64,000 nucleotides of DNA from Nannobrachium achirus (taxonomy: Eukaryota > Chordata > Actinopteri > Myctophiformes > Myctophidae). A program made the translations under genes and the position numbers. Position 1 is the first letter of the stretch. Every line of letters starts with the position of its first letter. This document shows, one piece after another, positions 49,815 through 60,672 of this stretch. Location: contig OY997651.1 in the NCBI GenBank assembly GCA_963921795.1, positions 45,683,156 to 45,747,155 of the forward strand. The letters are read 5' to 3'. The notes beneath the pieces are model-generated. The model saw only the letters and a program-made list of their open reading frames with translations. It did no database searches and was not told the origin of the DNA.

Positions 49815-51756
49815 ATATGCCGTGCACAAGATACACTAAAGGTGAGAGGGATGATGATCCTGATGCTTGCTTGTGCTCAGAAAGTGCAATCAGCAGTTGT
49901 TGCCGGGACTGATTTCTGAGCTGAACCATTGAATTCAGATGAATGCACAGATTTCTTTGATCAAACATGTGTTTTTGTGACATGCCATGCTTCTTTTGTT
50001 ATGAAACATTGCTGGATCACTACCACATTGCCAAATACAAATGTTTAAACTTGTTGGAATAAAACTGGTTATGAGTGTCCTGACTGAACTATGATTTTAT
50101 TGTGTCCCTCTTTGTAAAGAAGAGTCTTCACCAGAACAGAAGGAGCAGGGTTCCAGACCGATCAAGAGTGAACCAGAACCTCCACAGATCAAAGAGGAAG
50201 AGGAGGAGCCGTTCCAAACACAAGAGGACGTCCCATTAGAGGCTGGCGGGACAACGTTGACATTAGTGACTGTGAAAAGTTCAACTGATGAAAACAGAGA
50301 AACAGACCCTCCAGCCAGCACCTCCTACACACACAAACACATGCAAGCTGGTGCAGATGGTACTCTGAAGCAGCACACAGGGATTCATACAGGAGACAAA
50401 CCCTTCAGCTGTACACTTTGTGGTAAAAGCTATACTACAAAGAGTTATCTGAAGCAACACATGCTAATTCATACAGGGGAAAAGCCCTTTAGCTGCACAT
50501 TTTGTGACAGCAGCTTTAGTGGTAAGGGTGCCCTGAAGCAGCACATGAGGATTCATACAGGGGAAAAACCATACAGTTGTACACTTTGTGGCAACAGCTT
50601 TAATTCTAGTTGTACTCTGAAGCAGCACATGAGGATTCATACAGGGGAAAAGCCCTATAGTTGTGAAATGTGTGGCAACAGCTTTAATTGTAATAGTAAT
50701 CTGAAATCGCACATGAGGATTCATACAGGGGAAAAACCCTTCAGCTGTACACTTTGTGGCAACAGCTTTAAAACATCGAGTCATCTGAAGAAACACATGC
50801 TAATTCATACAGGGGAAAAACCCTTTAGCTGCACAGTGTGTGGCAGCAGCTTTAATTGTAATAGTAATCTGAAATCGCACATGAGGGTTCATACAGGGGA
50901 AAAAACATACAGCTGTACTGTTTGTGACAACAGATTTAATTGTAGTGGTCATCTGAAATCACACATGAGGGTTCATACAGGGGAAAAACCCTATAGCTGT
51001 GAAATGTGTGGCAACAGCTTTAGTTGTAATAGTTCTCTGAAGAAGCACATGAGGATTCATACAGGGGACAAACCATTTTGCTGTACAGTGTGTGGCAGCA
51101 GCTTTAGTTGTAATGCATATCTGAAGCAGCACATGAGGATTCATACAGGGATAAAACCATACAGCTGTACTGTTTGTGGTAACAGCTTTAATTGTAGTGG
51201 TCATCTGAAATCACACATGAGGATTCATACAGGGGAAAAACCCTATAGCTGTGAAATTTGTGGCAAAAGCTTTAATTGTAAAAGTACTCTGAAGCAGCAC
51301 ATGAGGATTCATACAGGGGAAAATCTCTATAGCTGTGAAATTTGTGGCAACAGCTTTAGGTGTAATAGTGCTCTGAAGAAGCACATGAGGGTTCATACAG
51401 GGGAAAAGCCATATAGCTGTGAAATTTGTGGCAACAGCTTTAGTTGTAATAGTACTCTGAAGCAGCACATGCGGATTCATACAGGGGAAAAGCCATTTTG
51501 CTGTACACTTTGTGGTAACAGCTTTAGTCTAGCCAGTAATCTGAAGAAACACATGTTAATTCATACAGGGGAAAAACCCTTTAGCTGCACAGTGTGTGAC
51601 AGCAGCTTTAGTACCAAGGGCAGTCTGAAGAGACATTTGAGGATTCATACTCTGGAAAAGCCCTATAGCTGTGAAATGTGTGGCAACAGCTTTAATTGTA
51701 ATAGTGCTCTGAAACAGCACATGAGGATTCATACAGGAGAAAATAAAGCCCTTTAG
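49815..51756 (+). pseudogene. C2H2 zinc-finger copy F: intact 16-finger ORF lacking upstream exons and acceptor
   Basis: Only the last ~28 bases of exon 4 remain (ATGCCGTGCACAAGATACAC..., donor GTGAGAG). At exon 5 the poly-pyrimidine tract and AG are deleted: other copies read TTTTCCTCCTCCTAGACGG, here TTTTATTGTGTCCCTC. Even so, the exon 5 frame is open from 50095 to TAG 51754-51756 and has sixteen complete fingers, the most of any copy. The first in-frame ATG is at 50341 (MQAGADGTLKQH), just before finger 1. A protein from that ATG would lack the exon 2-4 modules and the acidic spacer. Either it has lost function very recently or it is transcribed from another promoter. Confidence 0.8.
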
Positions 51757-52472
51757 CTGTACTGTGTGTGTGGCAGCAGCTTTAGTCATTGTACAACTCC
51801 TGAAGATGCACATGCAGATTCATACAGGGGGAAAGTCCTGGCTGTATACTTTGTTTAAACTTTCACCTAAATTAAACTTGTTAAAACTTCAACTTTTTCA
51901 GCTTTAAACAGTTAGTTTTTTACTGAGATTCGTCTAAAAACTGTTTCCCAGTGGATTCCTGTGGGAAATACATTCTGTCTTACCATTTATATTACTGCTT
52001 GGGATTGAGCTGAATTGAAAGTCTGTCTGAGGAGGGATGTGTACATTTTCTACTGTAGCCTATATAATGCTGTTTACAGCAAGACCACACAGTTTCTGCA
52101 GGAACTGTTTTTCTAGTTAGTGAATAGTCCCAGATATTATATTACTTTAAAGCCTTGATGTCATATTGATGTCAACAGGGATCACTGTATTGTAAATGAA
52201 CCCAGGCAGTGCTTCCTTTCTTATATGATTTAAACTGACAAGATAACAATGTCAATGTTTTCCACTTTTTATGATGTAACAAACCAAATAAATGTGTACA
52301 CTTTTGCAATGTGTTTATTGCGTAGTAAGTGAAAGTAAGGAAAGTATTCTTTTGAAAATAAAAGTTTGGAATCAGGATACCATTATTCATTGTATTATAT
52401 TGTTATTTTTTGCAAGGAATTGTAGTATTTCCTATCAAGCATTACATTTTACATCTAGAGCTTGTAGAGTGG

Positions 52473-52474
<2 letters not shown>

Positions 52475-52570
<96 letters not shown>
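52475..52570. repeat. TG dinucleotide microsatellite
   Basis: About 48 GT units in the 3' flank of copy F. Confidence 0.96.
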
Positions 52571-52571
<1 letters not shown>

Positions 52572-52637
52572 TGAAGTTACTTGTATTTGGATTATTATTA
52601 CAAAACATGCACTTCAGCTGTAAATACATTTCTGCCA

Positions 52638-52719
52638 TTTGAAAATAGCCGTTCTACAAGCTCACAATGTGTTGCAATGCGATGCATTATTGTGAGCATG
52701 TAGATCAGCTATTTTCAAA
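52638..52719. repeat. Micro-foldback hairpin, copy 4
   Basis: 82-bp hairpin. Arms TTTGAAAATAGCCGTTCTAC... and ...TGTAGATCAGCTATTTTCAA, with a TGCAATGC/GATGCATT centre. Confidence 0.78.
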
Positions 52720-53892
52720 AGGCTGTTATAGGCTATAAATTAGATTTTTTTTTACTTCAAGTTGAGCCAGCCTGTCAGCAGTGCAGCTGGACCAGAGCTA
52801 GTTCTGTAGCAGCGTTTATGGGGTTAAAGGGACATTTCACTTAAAAAAAACTCTGAGCACAGGAGCAGAGAGGGACGGACCACGAGAGAACAGAGATTCA
52901 GAAAGGGTCTGTATTATTTTAATGTGTTTGCTGTGCACAAACCAGCGTGTAGTTTTGTGTCCTGTGAGTGTTTGCACGACAGTCTGAGAGGAGGATAAAG
53001 CTGCAAGTTTGCAAAACAAGAGGAATTTCTGCACGAGGTTCAGAGACAAAGGTTTTGTTGTGCTACAAGCTAACGCTAATGCTCAGATTTGTAAAACTAT
53101 ACATTTTTGGAATCTTCAGAGCATGGGGAATCCAAAAATCATTTGCAGAGACACCTGCAAAGCCGCCATTTTGGACGTTCAAAATGGCCGACATAAAATA
53201 CATAATTTGTGCTATCTTGGCTTCTAGACAACCTAGAAACGTAATTAAACATGCCAATCCTATGTTTTCTGGGTCAAGGAATTGAATGAATGAATGATGG
53301 ATGTAAAATGTTCTGGACCCCCACCCCCGATTTTCATAATATTGGAGTTGTTTTGTAGGTTTTAAAACATCCTGAGTTCATTTATTAGCCTTTTAAAGCA
53401 GCCAGAATAACCTTTATGACCTTTGGTTGGGGTCTTTCCTCACCTGGGACCCCATAGACAGACCCCTGAGCCTATCTCAGTAATCACTCTGCTCCTGCTC
53501 CAGAACAATGTTAAATTAGATCATAATTGAAGCATAAAAGTTGTTGTAGCTGGGCTCTGAAAACAAAAATGAGTAGTAGCAAATACCAGGGGTCTTCCAC
53601 AGGGGATCCGGGACCCCTGCTGGGTGAGTTACTACAGGGGGCCCGCCAAATCTTGATGGGATCTTTTTTCTTTTCACATTTGAAACTGAAATTGTGAATG
53701 TTTTTATGTATCCTGGGATTATTGCGACCATAGGTCGCAGTTTGCGATCATAGGTTGCAGTTTACTATCAGAACCGTCACATCTTGACCGTCTATCTGTC
53801 TGTCTGGACGGGTAACGCTTTTTTGTTGATTGACTCTCACACTTTGACATCCCGCTCACTGTGATGTCAGGGGAACCAAATCCCCTTTATGT

Positions 53893-53893
<1 letters not shown>

Positions 53894-53962
<69 letters not shown>
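53894..53962. repeat. CA dinucleotide microsatellite
   Basis: About 34 uninterrupted CA units. Confidence 0.96.
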
Positions 53963-53964
<2 letters not shown>

Positions 53965-54276
53965 CTCTGTTATTGTCACCCCAAAACCCTCACCCTATCC
54001 TCTTAAAGAGCCCATGGTCAATTATGCCCAAAGAGATTCACTACAATACTGTACATGTCCTCCCTAATTGTGTTGACAGTCTCCACCTTAGCATTTGCAG
54101 GGAGGAGTGCAACCTGCTTTGCAGCCAAATTTGATGGGCTCAAGTACTGCCTTTGGAGCAGGGAGGGCAAGACACCTGATTTTCTTCGATTGATCGAAGC
54201 TTGGGGCAATTTGTCAGGTATGACAAAGTAGGCATCATAATACGATACCTTCATCAAGGGACATGATTTTGTGGAA
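53963..54276. other. Short unassigned segment left of the palindrome
   Basis: Non-repetitive sequence with an unsupported 79-codon minus-strand frame. Nothing recognisable. Confidence 0.4.
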
Positions 54277-54750
54277 GTGCACTAGGGTGGATCTTAAATT
54301 ACCTTTTTTTGATTTTCTTGAGTCTTACCCCCCAATTATGTTCCTATGTACAAAAAACTGCTTTGGTTAAAATTTGGTTGAATTTCAAGCATATTTAGAG
54401 GTAGCTCAATCAAGTCAAAGATTGTACATTTTATTGGTCAAAATCGAATTGCACTGCCTGCACATTTAAGTTATATATTACACATTATTCTTATACTATG
54501 CACAGAAATTATATTTTTAAGCTTACAAATCTAAACACAAATCTGATTACATGTTTGTCATATGTCAAAACAGAATTAATGTATTGTAGGAAATAGCAAA
54601 GCAAAGAATGACAAATTGCTATTTTTCAGGTAACGTGGAGAATGACTTTATTGCACACTCTTCAGTCATACTCACAACACAACAAGCACACAGCCCCACT
54701 TGTTTACCCCCAAAACCCCTGAAAGTCACTGCAATATAGTAACTTAGTAG

Positions 54751-55185
54751 TTACTGATCAATTAAAGTTGATTTGCGGCTATCGGGATACTTGTGCCGAT
54801 GGTTCTGCACAATTTGCAGCAAGTACTGGAGTTGGGTCTCATCTTTGGTGATGAGACCACAATATTCCTGTATTAGGGCAACCCCACGCTCTGCATGATC
54901 ATTGACAACATTGATTGTCTTCATTACAGCCAGAGCTTCTTGGTAGTCCTCCCTGGTCTCCCACTCATCGGGATCAACATCAAGGAAGTCATCTGGGAGA
55001 TCCATCAGTTTGAAGAGCACCTTGGATTTGGGAGATACAAAATCTTCAATGTTCTTCCTTGCAACTGTTCCAAGGTCAACAGTGATTCTCTTCATATGCC
55101 CCTGTTCATCCTCTTCATTTCCATCTTTCATGGCTCTCACCATCAGCCTCTTTGTTTGCGCACTCACTTGACAGTGCAAGTCCAA
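54751..55185 (-). pseudogene. Unrecognised transposon-associated protein fragment, left arm
   Basis: A 144-codon minus-strand frame ending in a TGATCAATTAAAG context. Features: HMKRITVDLGTVARKNIEDF, an acidic LPDDFLDVDPDEWET, and NDHAERGVALIQEY. It is the same protein as in the right arm but cut at its N-terminus, where the arms differ by a short indel. I recall similar C-terminal regions in transposon-like fish and cnidarian proteins but cannot name the family. Confidence 0.55.
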
Positions 55186-55358
55186 CGATCTCTGGAGCCA
55201 AATACCACAAGTGATTGGAGAACTTTTGAGAAGCAGCTTTAGACACCTCAGGATTTATTGATGCATATTCCAGCAACGATTTTAACAGTTGCAAGTCATT
55301 TAGTGGAGCGCTGACAGCAACGTGTTGCTGTCAGGAATATGCATCAATAAATCCTGAG

Positions 55359-55862
55359 GTGTCTAAAGCTGCTTCTCAAAAGTTCTCCAATCACTTGTGG
55401 TATTTGGCTCCAGAGATCGTCAGACTTGCACTGTTTGACAGTCAAGTGAGTGCGCAAACAAAGAGGCTGATGGTGAGAGCCATGAAAGATGGAAATGAAG
55501 AGGATGAACAGGGGCATATGAAGAGAATCACTGTTGACCTTGGAACAGTTGCAAGGAAGAACATTGAAGATTTTGTATCTCCCAAATCCAAGGTGCTCTT
55601 CAAACTGATGGATCTCCCAGATGACTTCCTTGATGTTGATCCCGATGAGTGGGAGACCAGGGAGGACTACCAAGAAGCTCTGGCTGTAATGAAGACAATC
55701 AATGTTGTCAATGATCATGCAGAGCGTGGGGTTGCCCTAATACAGGAATATTGTGGTCTCATCACCAAAGATGAGACCCAACTCCAGTACTTGCTGCAAA
55801 TTGTGCAGAACCATCGGCACAAGTATCCCGATAGACGCAAATCAACTTTAATTGATCAGTAA
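55359..55862 (+). pseudogene. Unrecognised transposon-associated protein fragment, right arm
   Basis: A 167-codon + strand frame. It starts inside a longer protein (FSNHLWYLAPEIVRLALFD) and ends RKSTLIDQ with TAA at 55860-55862. It has an AATAAAG signal at about 55960. It contains the same acidic and NDHAERGVALIQ segments as the left arm, differing from it by isolated residues (DRRKS against DSRKS). There is no start codon context or promoter, so it is called a 3' fragment of a mobile-element gene. Confidence 0.55.
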
Positions 55863-56339
55863 CTACTAAGTTACTATATTGCAGTGACTTTCAGGGGTTT
55901 TGGGGGTAAACAAGTGGGGCTGTGTGCTTGTTGTGTTGTGAGTATGACTGAAGAGTGTGCAATAAAGTCATTCTCCACGTTACCTGAAAAATAGCAATTT
56001 GTCATTCTTTGCTTTGCTATTTCCTACAATACATTAATTCTGTTTTGACATATGACAAACATGTAATCAGATTTGTGTTTAGATTTGTAAGCTTAAAAAA
56101 TATAATTTCTGTGCATAGTATGAGAATAATGTGTAATATATAACTTAAATGTGCAGGCAGTGCAATTCGATTTTGACCAATAAAATGTACAATCTTTGAC
56201 TTGATTGAGCTACCTCTAAATATGCTTGAAATTCAACCAAATTTTAACCAAAGCAGTTTTTTGTACATAGGAACATAATTGGGGGGTAAGACTCAAGAAA
56301 ATCAAAAAAAGGTAATTTAAGATCCACCCTAAAGTGCAC

Positions 56340-56660
56340 ACACATGAAGAGGCTGATACCCTGATTCCTCATCAAGTCCTTGCCCCTGCAGCTTATGGTG
56401 CTTTGCAAGACATGACATATGTGTTTGGTCACCCGACACCGATGTCCTCCTCCGATGGAAATAGATATATTCAAGCAAGTTCAAGTTATTGGATGTCACA
56501 AATGACAAGGGTTCCTTGGCCTACACAATTTGTCTCATGCTGGCTGTTGGAATCTCCAAAAAGACATGGGTCAATGTCTACTTGAAGCCTGATGATGATG
56601 ACCAAGTCATTAACCACTTCATTGACCCTTCATTGAATAAAGCTCCTTTGAATTGAATTG
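56340..56660 (+). pseudogene. Second fragment of the same kind of element protein, right of the palindrome
   Basis: It encodes THEEADTLIPHQVLAPAAYG, then, after a frameshift, NDKGSLAYTICLMLAVG and KPDDDDQVINHFID. HEEADTLI motifs precede the WYL segment in the related proteins I recall, so the order here is rearranged. It ends near AATAAAGCTCC (56636). Confidence 0.5.
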
Positions 56661-56668
56661 TGTGTGTT

Positions 56669-56672
<4 letters not shown>

Positions 56673-56750
<78 letters not shown>
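56673..56750. repeat. TG dinucleotide microsatellite
   Basis: About 39 TG units. Confidence 0.95.
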
Positions 56751-56754
<4 letters not shown>

Positions 56755-57385
56755 TGTGTTAGGGCTGTAATCTAGCCCTGTTTTAGGGATTCGAACTTCG
56801 GGGGGATTTTCCGAACGGACCATCGAACCTTAGATGGTTCGTTCAATTGAATAAAAACCGAACGTTCGAACGTTCGAACCATCGAACATACTGTACCTTG
56901 GCTTTAACCAGCTAAAACAGCGTAGGAAATGTTTTAAATGCGCTTTTATCCATTGAAAACGTGTGGATGCGTGGCCGCATTAACACCTAGGCTAACACTT
57001 GGAAAATCCAACCCAATCGGAGAAAATGTTGCGCAGTTTGTTGACGAACAGGCTCAATGTATAGCGGAGTTGCACGGATGATGATTAGGCTTGGTGACTG
57101 CGTCGGAGCGCGTCGCGTTCGGGCTAAACTGGTCTCGATGCAACAACCCCAGAAATCGCATTATAGATCCTTTAGGGGGTTGCAATGAAATCCATCTTTG
57201 CTCATGCTTAGGAGAAAGGCTGTTTAATCTTTGGGTGCGTGGATGGCTGGGTGTTCGCTGTTCAGAGCACACACACGTCTGTCTCTGCCTAGTCTCGCGT
57301 GGCCAGACTGTTGCCTCCGCGATTTGGTCAAATGCTCCCGGCATACAGTCTGGCAGACGGAAATAGAAACGTGAGTGCGAGATAA
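56751..57385. other. Unassigned sequence with GTTCGAACGTTCGAAC repeat
   Basis: 56790-56890 contains self-complementary GAACGTTCGAACGTTCGAAC and GATTCGAACTTCGG, resembling the end of a non-autonomous DNA transposon. 57060-57380 has only unsupported overlapping frames. No gene is supported. Confidence 0.4.
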
Positions 57386-58130
57386 AGCGCCCCCCGTCCC
57401 TCCATTCAGCAATAGGGTTACACACCCTAACCAATTCTCACATGTCCTTTAACAATGGGACAAACATCCTCCAAACCTTTCTACATAACAACATGAATAA
57501 ACCTGTGTCTTCTAACTGATTAGGTAGAGTTCCAATCCCTGAAACCAGGGATTTAATGTGTGTAAACTGGCACTGATGTATTTAAAGGGTGCAGGGATAT
57601 GTTTTAAATGTCCACTTATGTGTTAAGTAGCTCTATAGTAGATGCGATAGAATGTTTGTCCATTAACTGGGATCTCTGTGTTACCCCGCTCTGTATCAAA
57701 CATCAATCAGGAGACCGAACTGCAGGATACAGGATAAACAAGCACAATGGAAGTGATGAAACAGAGAAATTAACAGAAAATATTGGTAACTGGGACAATT
57801 GATCAAATTGTTGGTGATGAATGGTTCTATTGCCTGGTTTAATTACATTGTGTACCCACCTGGAACTAAATGTTATGTTATTTAAGAGTTGGGGAGACTC
57901 CTGGCCCTGTTACCGAACAAGCACTATAGTATAGGTCACTATTAGAATATAACTTTAAGTAAGTCTTGTAACAAAAGTTACGATTGTTTTAGACATCTTT
58001 TAAATAGTTCAATCAAGCATGCAAGGTATGCTATTAAATCACCAGACTGTGTGTGCTGAAATGTTTCCAGATAGTTGATGTGCTATGTTCAGGGCTGTTC
58101 AGCTCAGGGCTATTGGAAGCATCTTAGCTT
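57386..58130 (+). other. Intergenic module upstream of copy G with truncated promoter
   Basis: Matches 3890-4600 upstream of copy B. At 58131 the promoter homology stops at GCATCTTAGCT and jumps straight to TTTTTAATACCAAGCC in intron 1. The CCAAT box, TATA box, exon 1 and most of intron 1 are deleted. Confidence 0.7.
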
Positions 58131-58158
58131 TTTAATACCAAGCCATTCATCATTACAG

Positions 58159-58536
58159 ATGAACCAGCATGGGGAGATTGAGCAGTCCTGTATAGAACCC
58201 AAAAGGAGGAAGATTGAGCAACAGGGTTGTTGTGTTATTGAATTGTATAGCTAGTTGTAAGATTACCATTTAGCCTATTATCTATTATCTTTGTTGTGTT
58301 TGTTGAGTTTTTGGTCACACGTCATTTTTACATTTAATGTAGTAGCAATGTAGCATTATGTCGATGGCGGTGTTATATTGCCTTTTATTTGTCTTTTTCG
58401 CCATGTCATTTTACAGGTGAACCTAATTGTAAAATAATTGTTTTTATGAAGGTGGAGTCAAAGCCATCCCCTGACAGAGTCAAACTTCTCATAAAGGAAG
58501 AGAGTCTTTGTATGCCGTGCACAAGATACACTGAAG
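58159..58536 (+). pseudogene. Decayed exons 2-4 of ZNF copy G
   Basis: Exon 2 (58159-58224) keeps ATG and 22 codons, but its donor is GGTTGT instead of GTTTGT. Exon 3 is reduced to about a dozen bases after the acceptor at 58416. Exon 4 (58452-58536) has lost 30 bases in frame yet keeps GTGAGAG. With exon 1 and the promoter deleted, this 5' end is unlikely to work normally. Confidence 0.8.
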
Positions 58537-59731
58537 GTGAGAGCGATGATGCTTGCTTGCGCTCAGAAAGTGTAATCGGCAGTTTTAGCTGGGACTGATT
58601 TGTGAGTTGAACCATTAAATTCAGATGAATGCACCGGTTTCTGTGGTTAAACAATGACAAGAGATAGATGTTTTGATCACATGCATTCAAAAGGAGGCAA
58701 GTTGGTCAGGTATGTAGACTAAGCCAGAAAAGTGAACAGCACAATGTTTTGACAAGCTATGCTGGGGGACACACAGAGATATGCACACAGAAAGTGTAGA
58801 CAGTCAATGCATTTGACATAACTTTTGTGCGTGATTTCAGCGAACCCACACAGGGGTTCAGCAGGAACCCCTTTTCTAGTTAGTGAATAGTTCCCAATAT
58901 TGTAGTCCTTGAAAGACAGTCATGTTAGTACTATGTCTTCATATTGATGACAACAGGGATCACTGTATAGGGGCATAAAAGGGACATACATGGATTTGTG
59001 GTTTTCTATGTTCCTGGACAATAGCTAACCCAACTTCACACTCGGCACATCCCTGAACCCTCCCACAGGTCTGTGGTATGTTGGATGCATTAATTCATTC
59101 GTAGGCTATGTGCTCAGCATATGCCTACTACTGATATGCCGACTTGCCATGCTTCCTTATGAAACATGACAGGATCATTGCCACATTGCCAAATAAAAAT
59201 GTTTAAACTTGTTGGAATGTGCTTCCTTTCTTATATGATTTAAACTGACAAGATAACAATGTCAATGTGTTCCACTCTTTATGATGTAACAATAAACCAA
59301 ATAAATGTTTTGCAATGTCTTTATTGCGTAGTATGTGAAAGTAAGGAAAGTATTACCCAGGCAGTGCTTCATTTCTTTTATGATTTAAACTGGCAAGATA
59401 ACAATGTTTTCCACTTTTTATGATGTAACAAACCAAAGAAATGTGTACACTTTTGCAATGTTTTAGTGTGTAGTAAGTGAAAGTAAGGGAAGTGTTCTTG
59501 TGTACATTCTTTTGAAAATAAAAGTTTGGAATCGGGATACCGTTATTCATTGTATTATTATTGTTGGTGTTGCTATTTTGTGATTTTGTGACATGCCATG
59601 CTTCTTTTGTTATGAAACATTGCTGGATCACTGCCACAATGCCAATTACAAATGTTTAAACTTGTTGGGATACAACTGGTTCTGCTTCTGCTTGTCCTGA
59701 CTGAACTATGATTTTATTTTCCTCCTCCTAG
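58537..59731 (+). other. Enlarged intron 4 of copy G with an inserted 3'UTR piece
   Basis: Intron 4 sequence is interrupted. 59218-59576 is a copy of the ZNF 3'UTR (matching 8680-9045, with AAAATAAAAG), and GTGATTTTGTGACATGCCATG resumes at 59578. The middle, 58690-59210, is mixed 3'UTR-like and unassigned sequence. Confidence 0.6.
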
Positions 59732-60672
59732 ACGGTGTCCCTCTTTGTAAAGAAGAGTCTTCACCAGAACAGAAGGAGCAGGGTTCCAGACCGATCAAGA
59801 AGGAACCAGGACCTCCACAGATCAAAGAGGAACAGGAGGAGCTGTTCCAAACACAAGAGGAAGTCCCATTAGAGGCTGGTGGGACAACGTTGACATTAAT
59901 AACAGTGAAAAGTTCAACTGATGAAAACAGAGAAACAGACCCTCCAGCCAGCACCTCCGACACACACAAACAAATGCAAGCTGGTCCAGATGGTACTCTG
60001 AAGCAGCACACAAGGATTCCTACAGGAGACAAACCCTTCAGCTGTACACTTTGTGGTAAAAGCTTTACTACAAAGAGTTATCTGAAGCTACACATGCTAA
60101 TTCATACAGGGGAAAAACCCTTTAGCTGCACATTTTGTGACAGCAGCTTTAGTGGTAAGGGTGCCCTGAAGCAGCACATGAGGATTCATACAGGGGAAAA
60201 GCCCTATAGTTGTGAAATGTGTGGCAACAGCTTTAATTGTAATAGTAATCTGAAATCGCACATGAGGATTCATACAGGGGAAAAACCCTTCAGCTGTACA
60301 CTTTGTGTCAACAGCTTTAAAACATCGAGATATCTGAAGAAACACATGTTAATTCATACAGGGGAAAAACCCTTTAGCTGTACACTTTGTGGTAACAGCT
60401 TTAGTCAAGCAGGTAATCTGAAGACACACATGTTAATTCATACAGGGGAAAAACCCTTTAGCTGCACAGTGTGTGACAGCAGCTTTAGTTCCAAGGGCAG
60501 TCTGAAGAGGCATTTGAGGATTCACAATCTGGAAAAGCCCTATAGCTGTGAAATGTGTGGCAACAGCTTTAATTGTAATCGTGATCTGAATTCGCACATG
60601 AGGATTCATACAGGAGAAAAGCCCTATAGCTGTGAAATTTGTGGCAAATGCTTTCGTTTTAAAAGTAATCTA
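59732..60672 (+). CDS. Exon 5 of ZNF copy G: seven fingers, eighth broken by a LINE, frame continues
   Basis: Acceptor TCCTCCTCCTAG at 59731 is intact. The frame (codons from 59734) has the acidic spacer with IKKEPG and IKEEQEE, the first in-frame ATG at 59974, then seven complete fingers ([63 protein letters not shown]). Finger 8 begins [14 protein letters not shown] and is cut in its helix before its zinc-binding His. The ZNF match ends at AATCTAA (about 60673). There is no stop: the same frame runs on into the LINE coding sequence to base 64000. Confidence 0.85.

Larger units (their letters stand above)
51757..53893 (+). other. 3'UTR of copy F and unassigned intergenic DNA
   Basis: 51757-52474 is the 3'UTR (AAATAAAAG near 52355), followed by a TG tract and a micro-foldback. 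52740-53893 contains short open frames of no recognisable family. Sequence near 53010 (GTTTGCAAAACAAGAGGAAT) also occurs near 3595. 53585-53650 has GGGGTC/GACCCC-rich sequence like the fragment near 30850. No gene is supported. Confidence 0.5.
54277..56339. repeat. Near-perfect palindrome with ~1-kb arms and 62-bp loop
   Basis: Left arm 54277-55271 and right arm 55334-56339 are reverse complements with only small differences (an ~8-bp indel near 55172/55436 and isolated substitutions). The outer ends are GTGCACTAGGGTGGATCTT and the inverse AAGATCCACCCTAAAGTGCAC. The 62-bp loop ends in a second small palindrome (TGACAGCAAC-GT-GTTGCTGTCA, 55312-55333). Each arm encodes the same protein fragment, facing outward. 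Confidence 0.9.

Noticed and set aside
57054..57434. Overlapping ORFs on both strands upstream of copy G
   Set aside because: Not shared with the homologous modules and without a recognisable motif.
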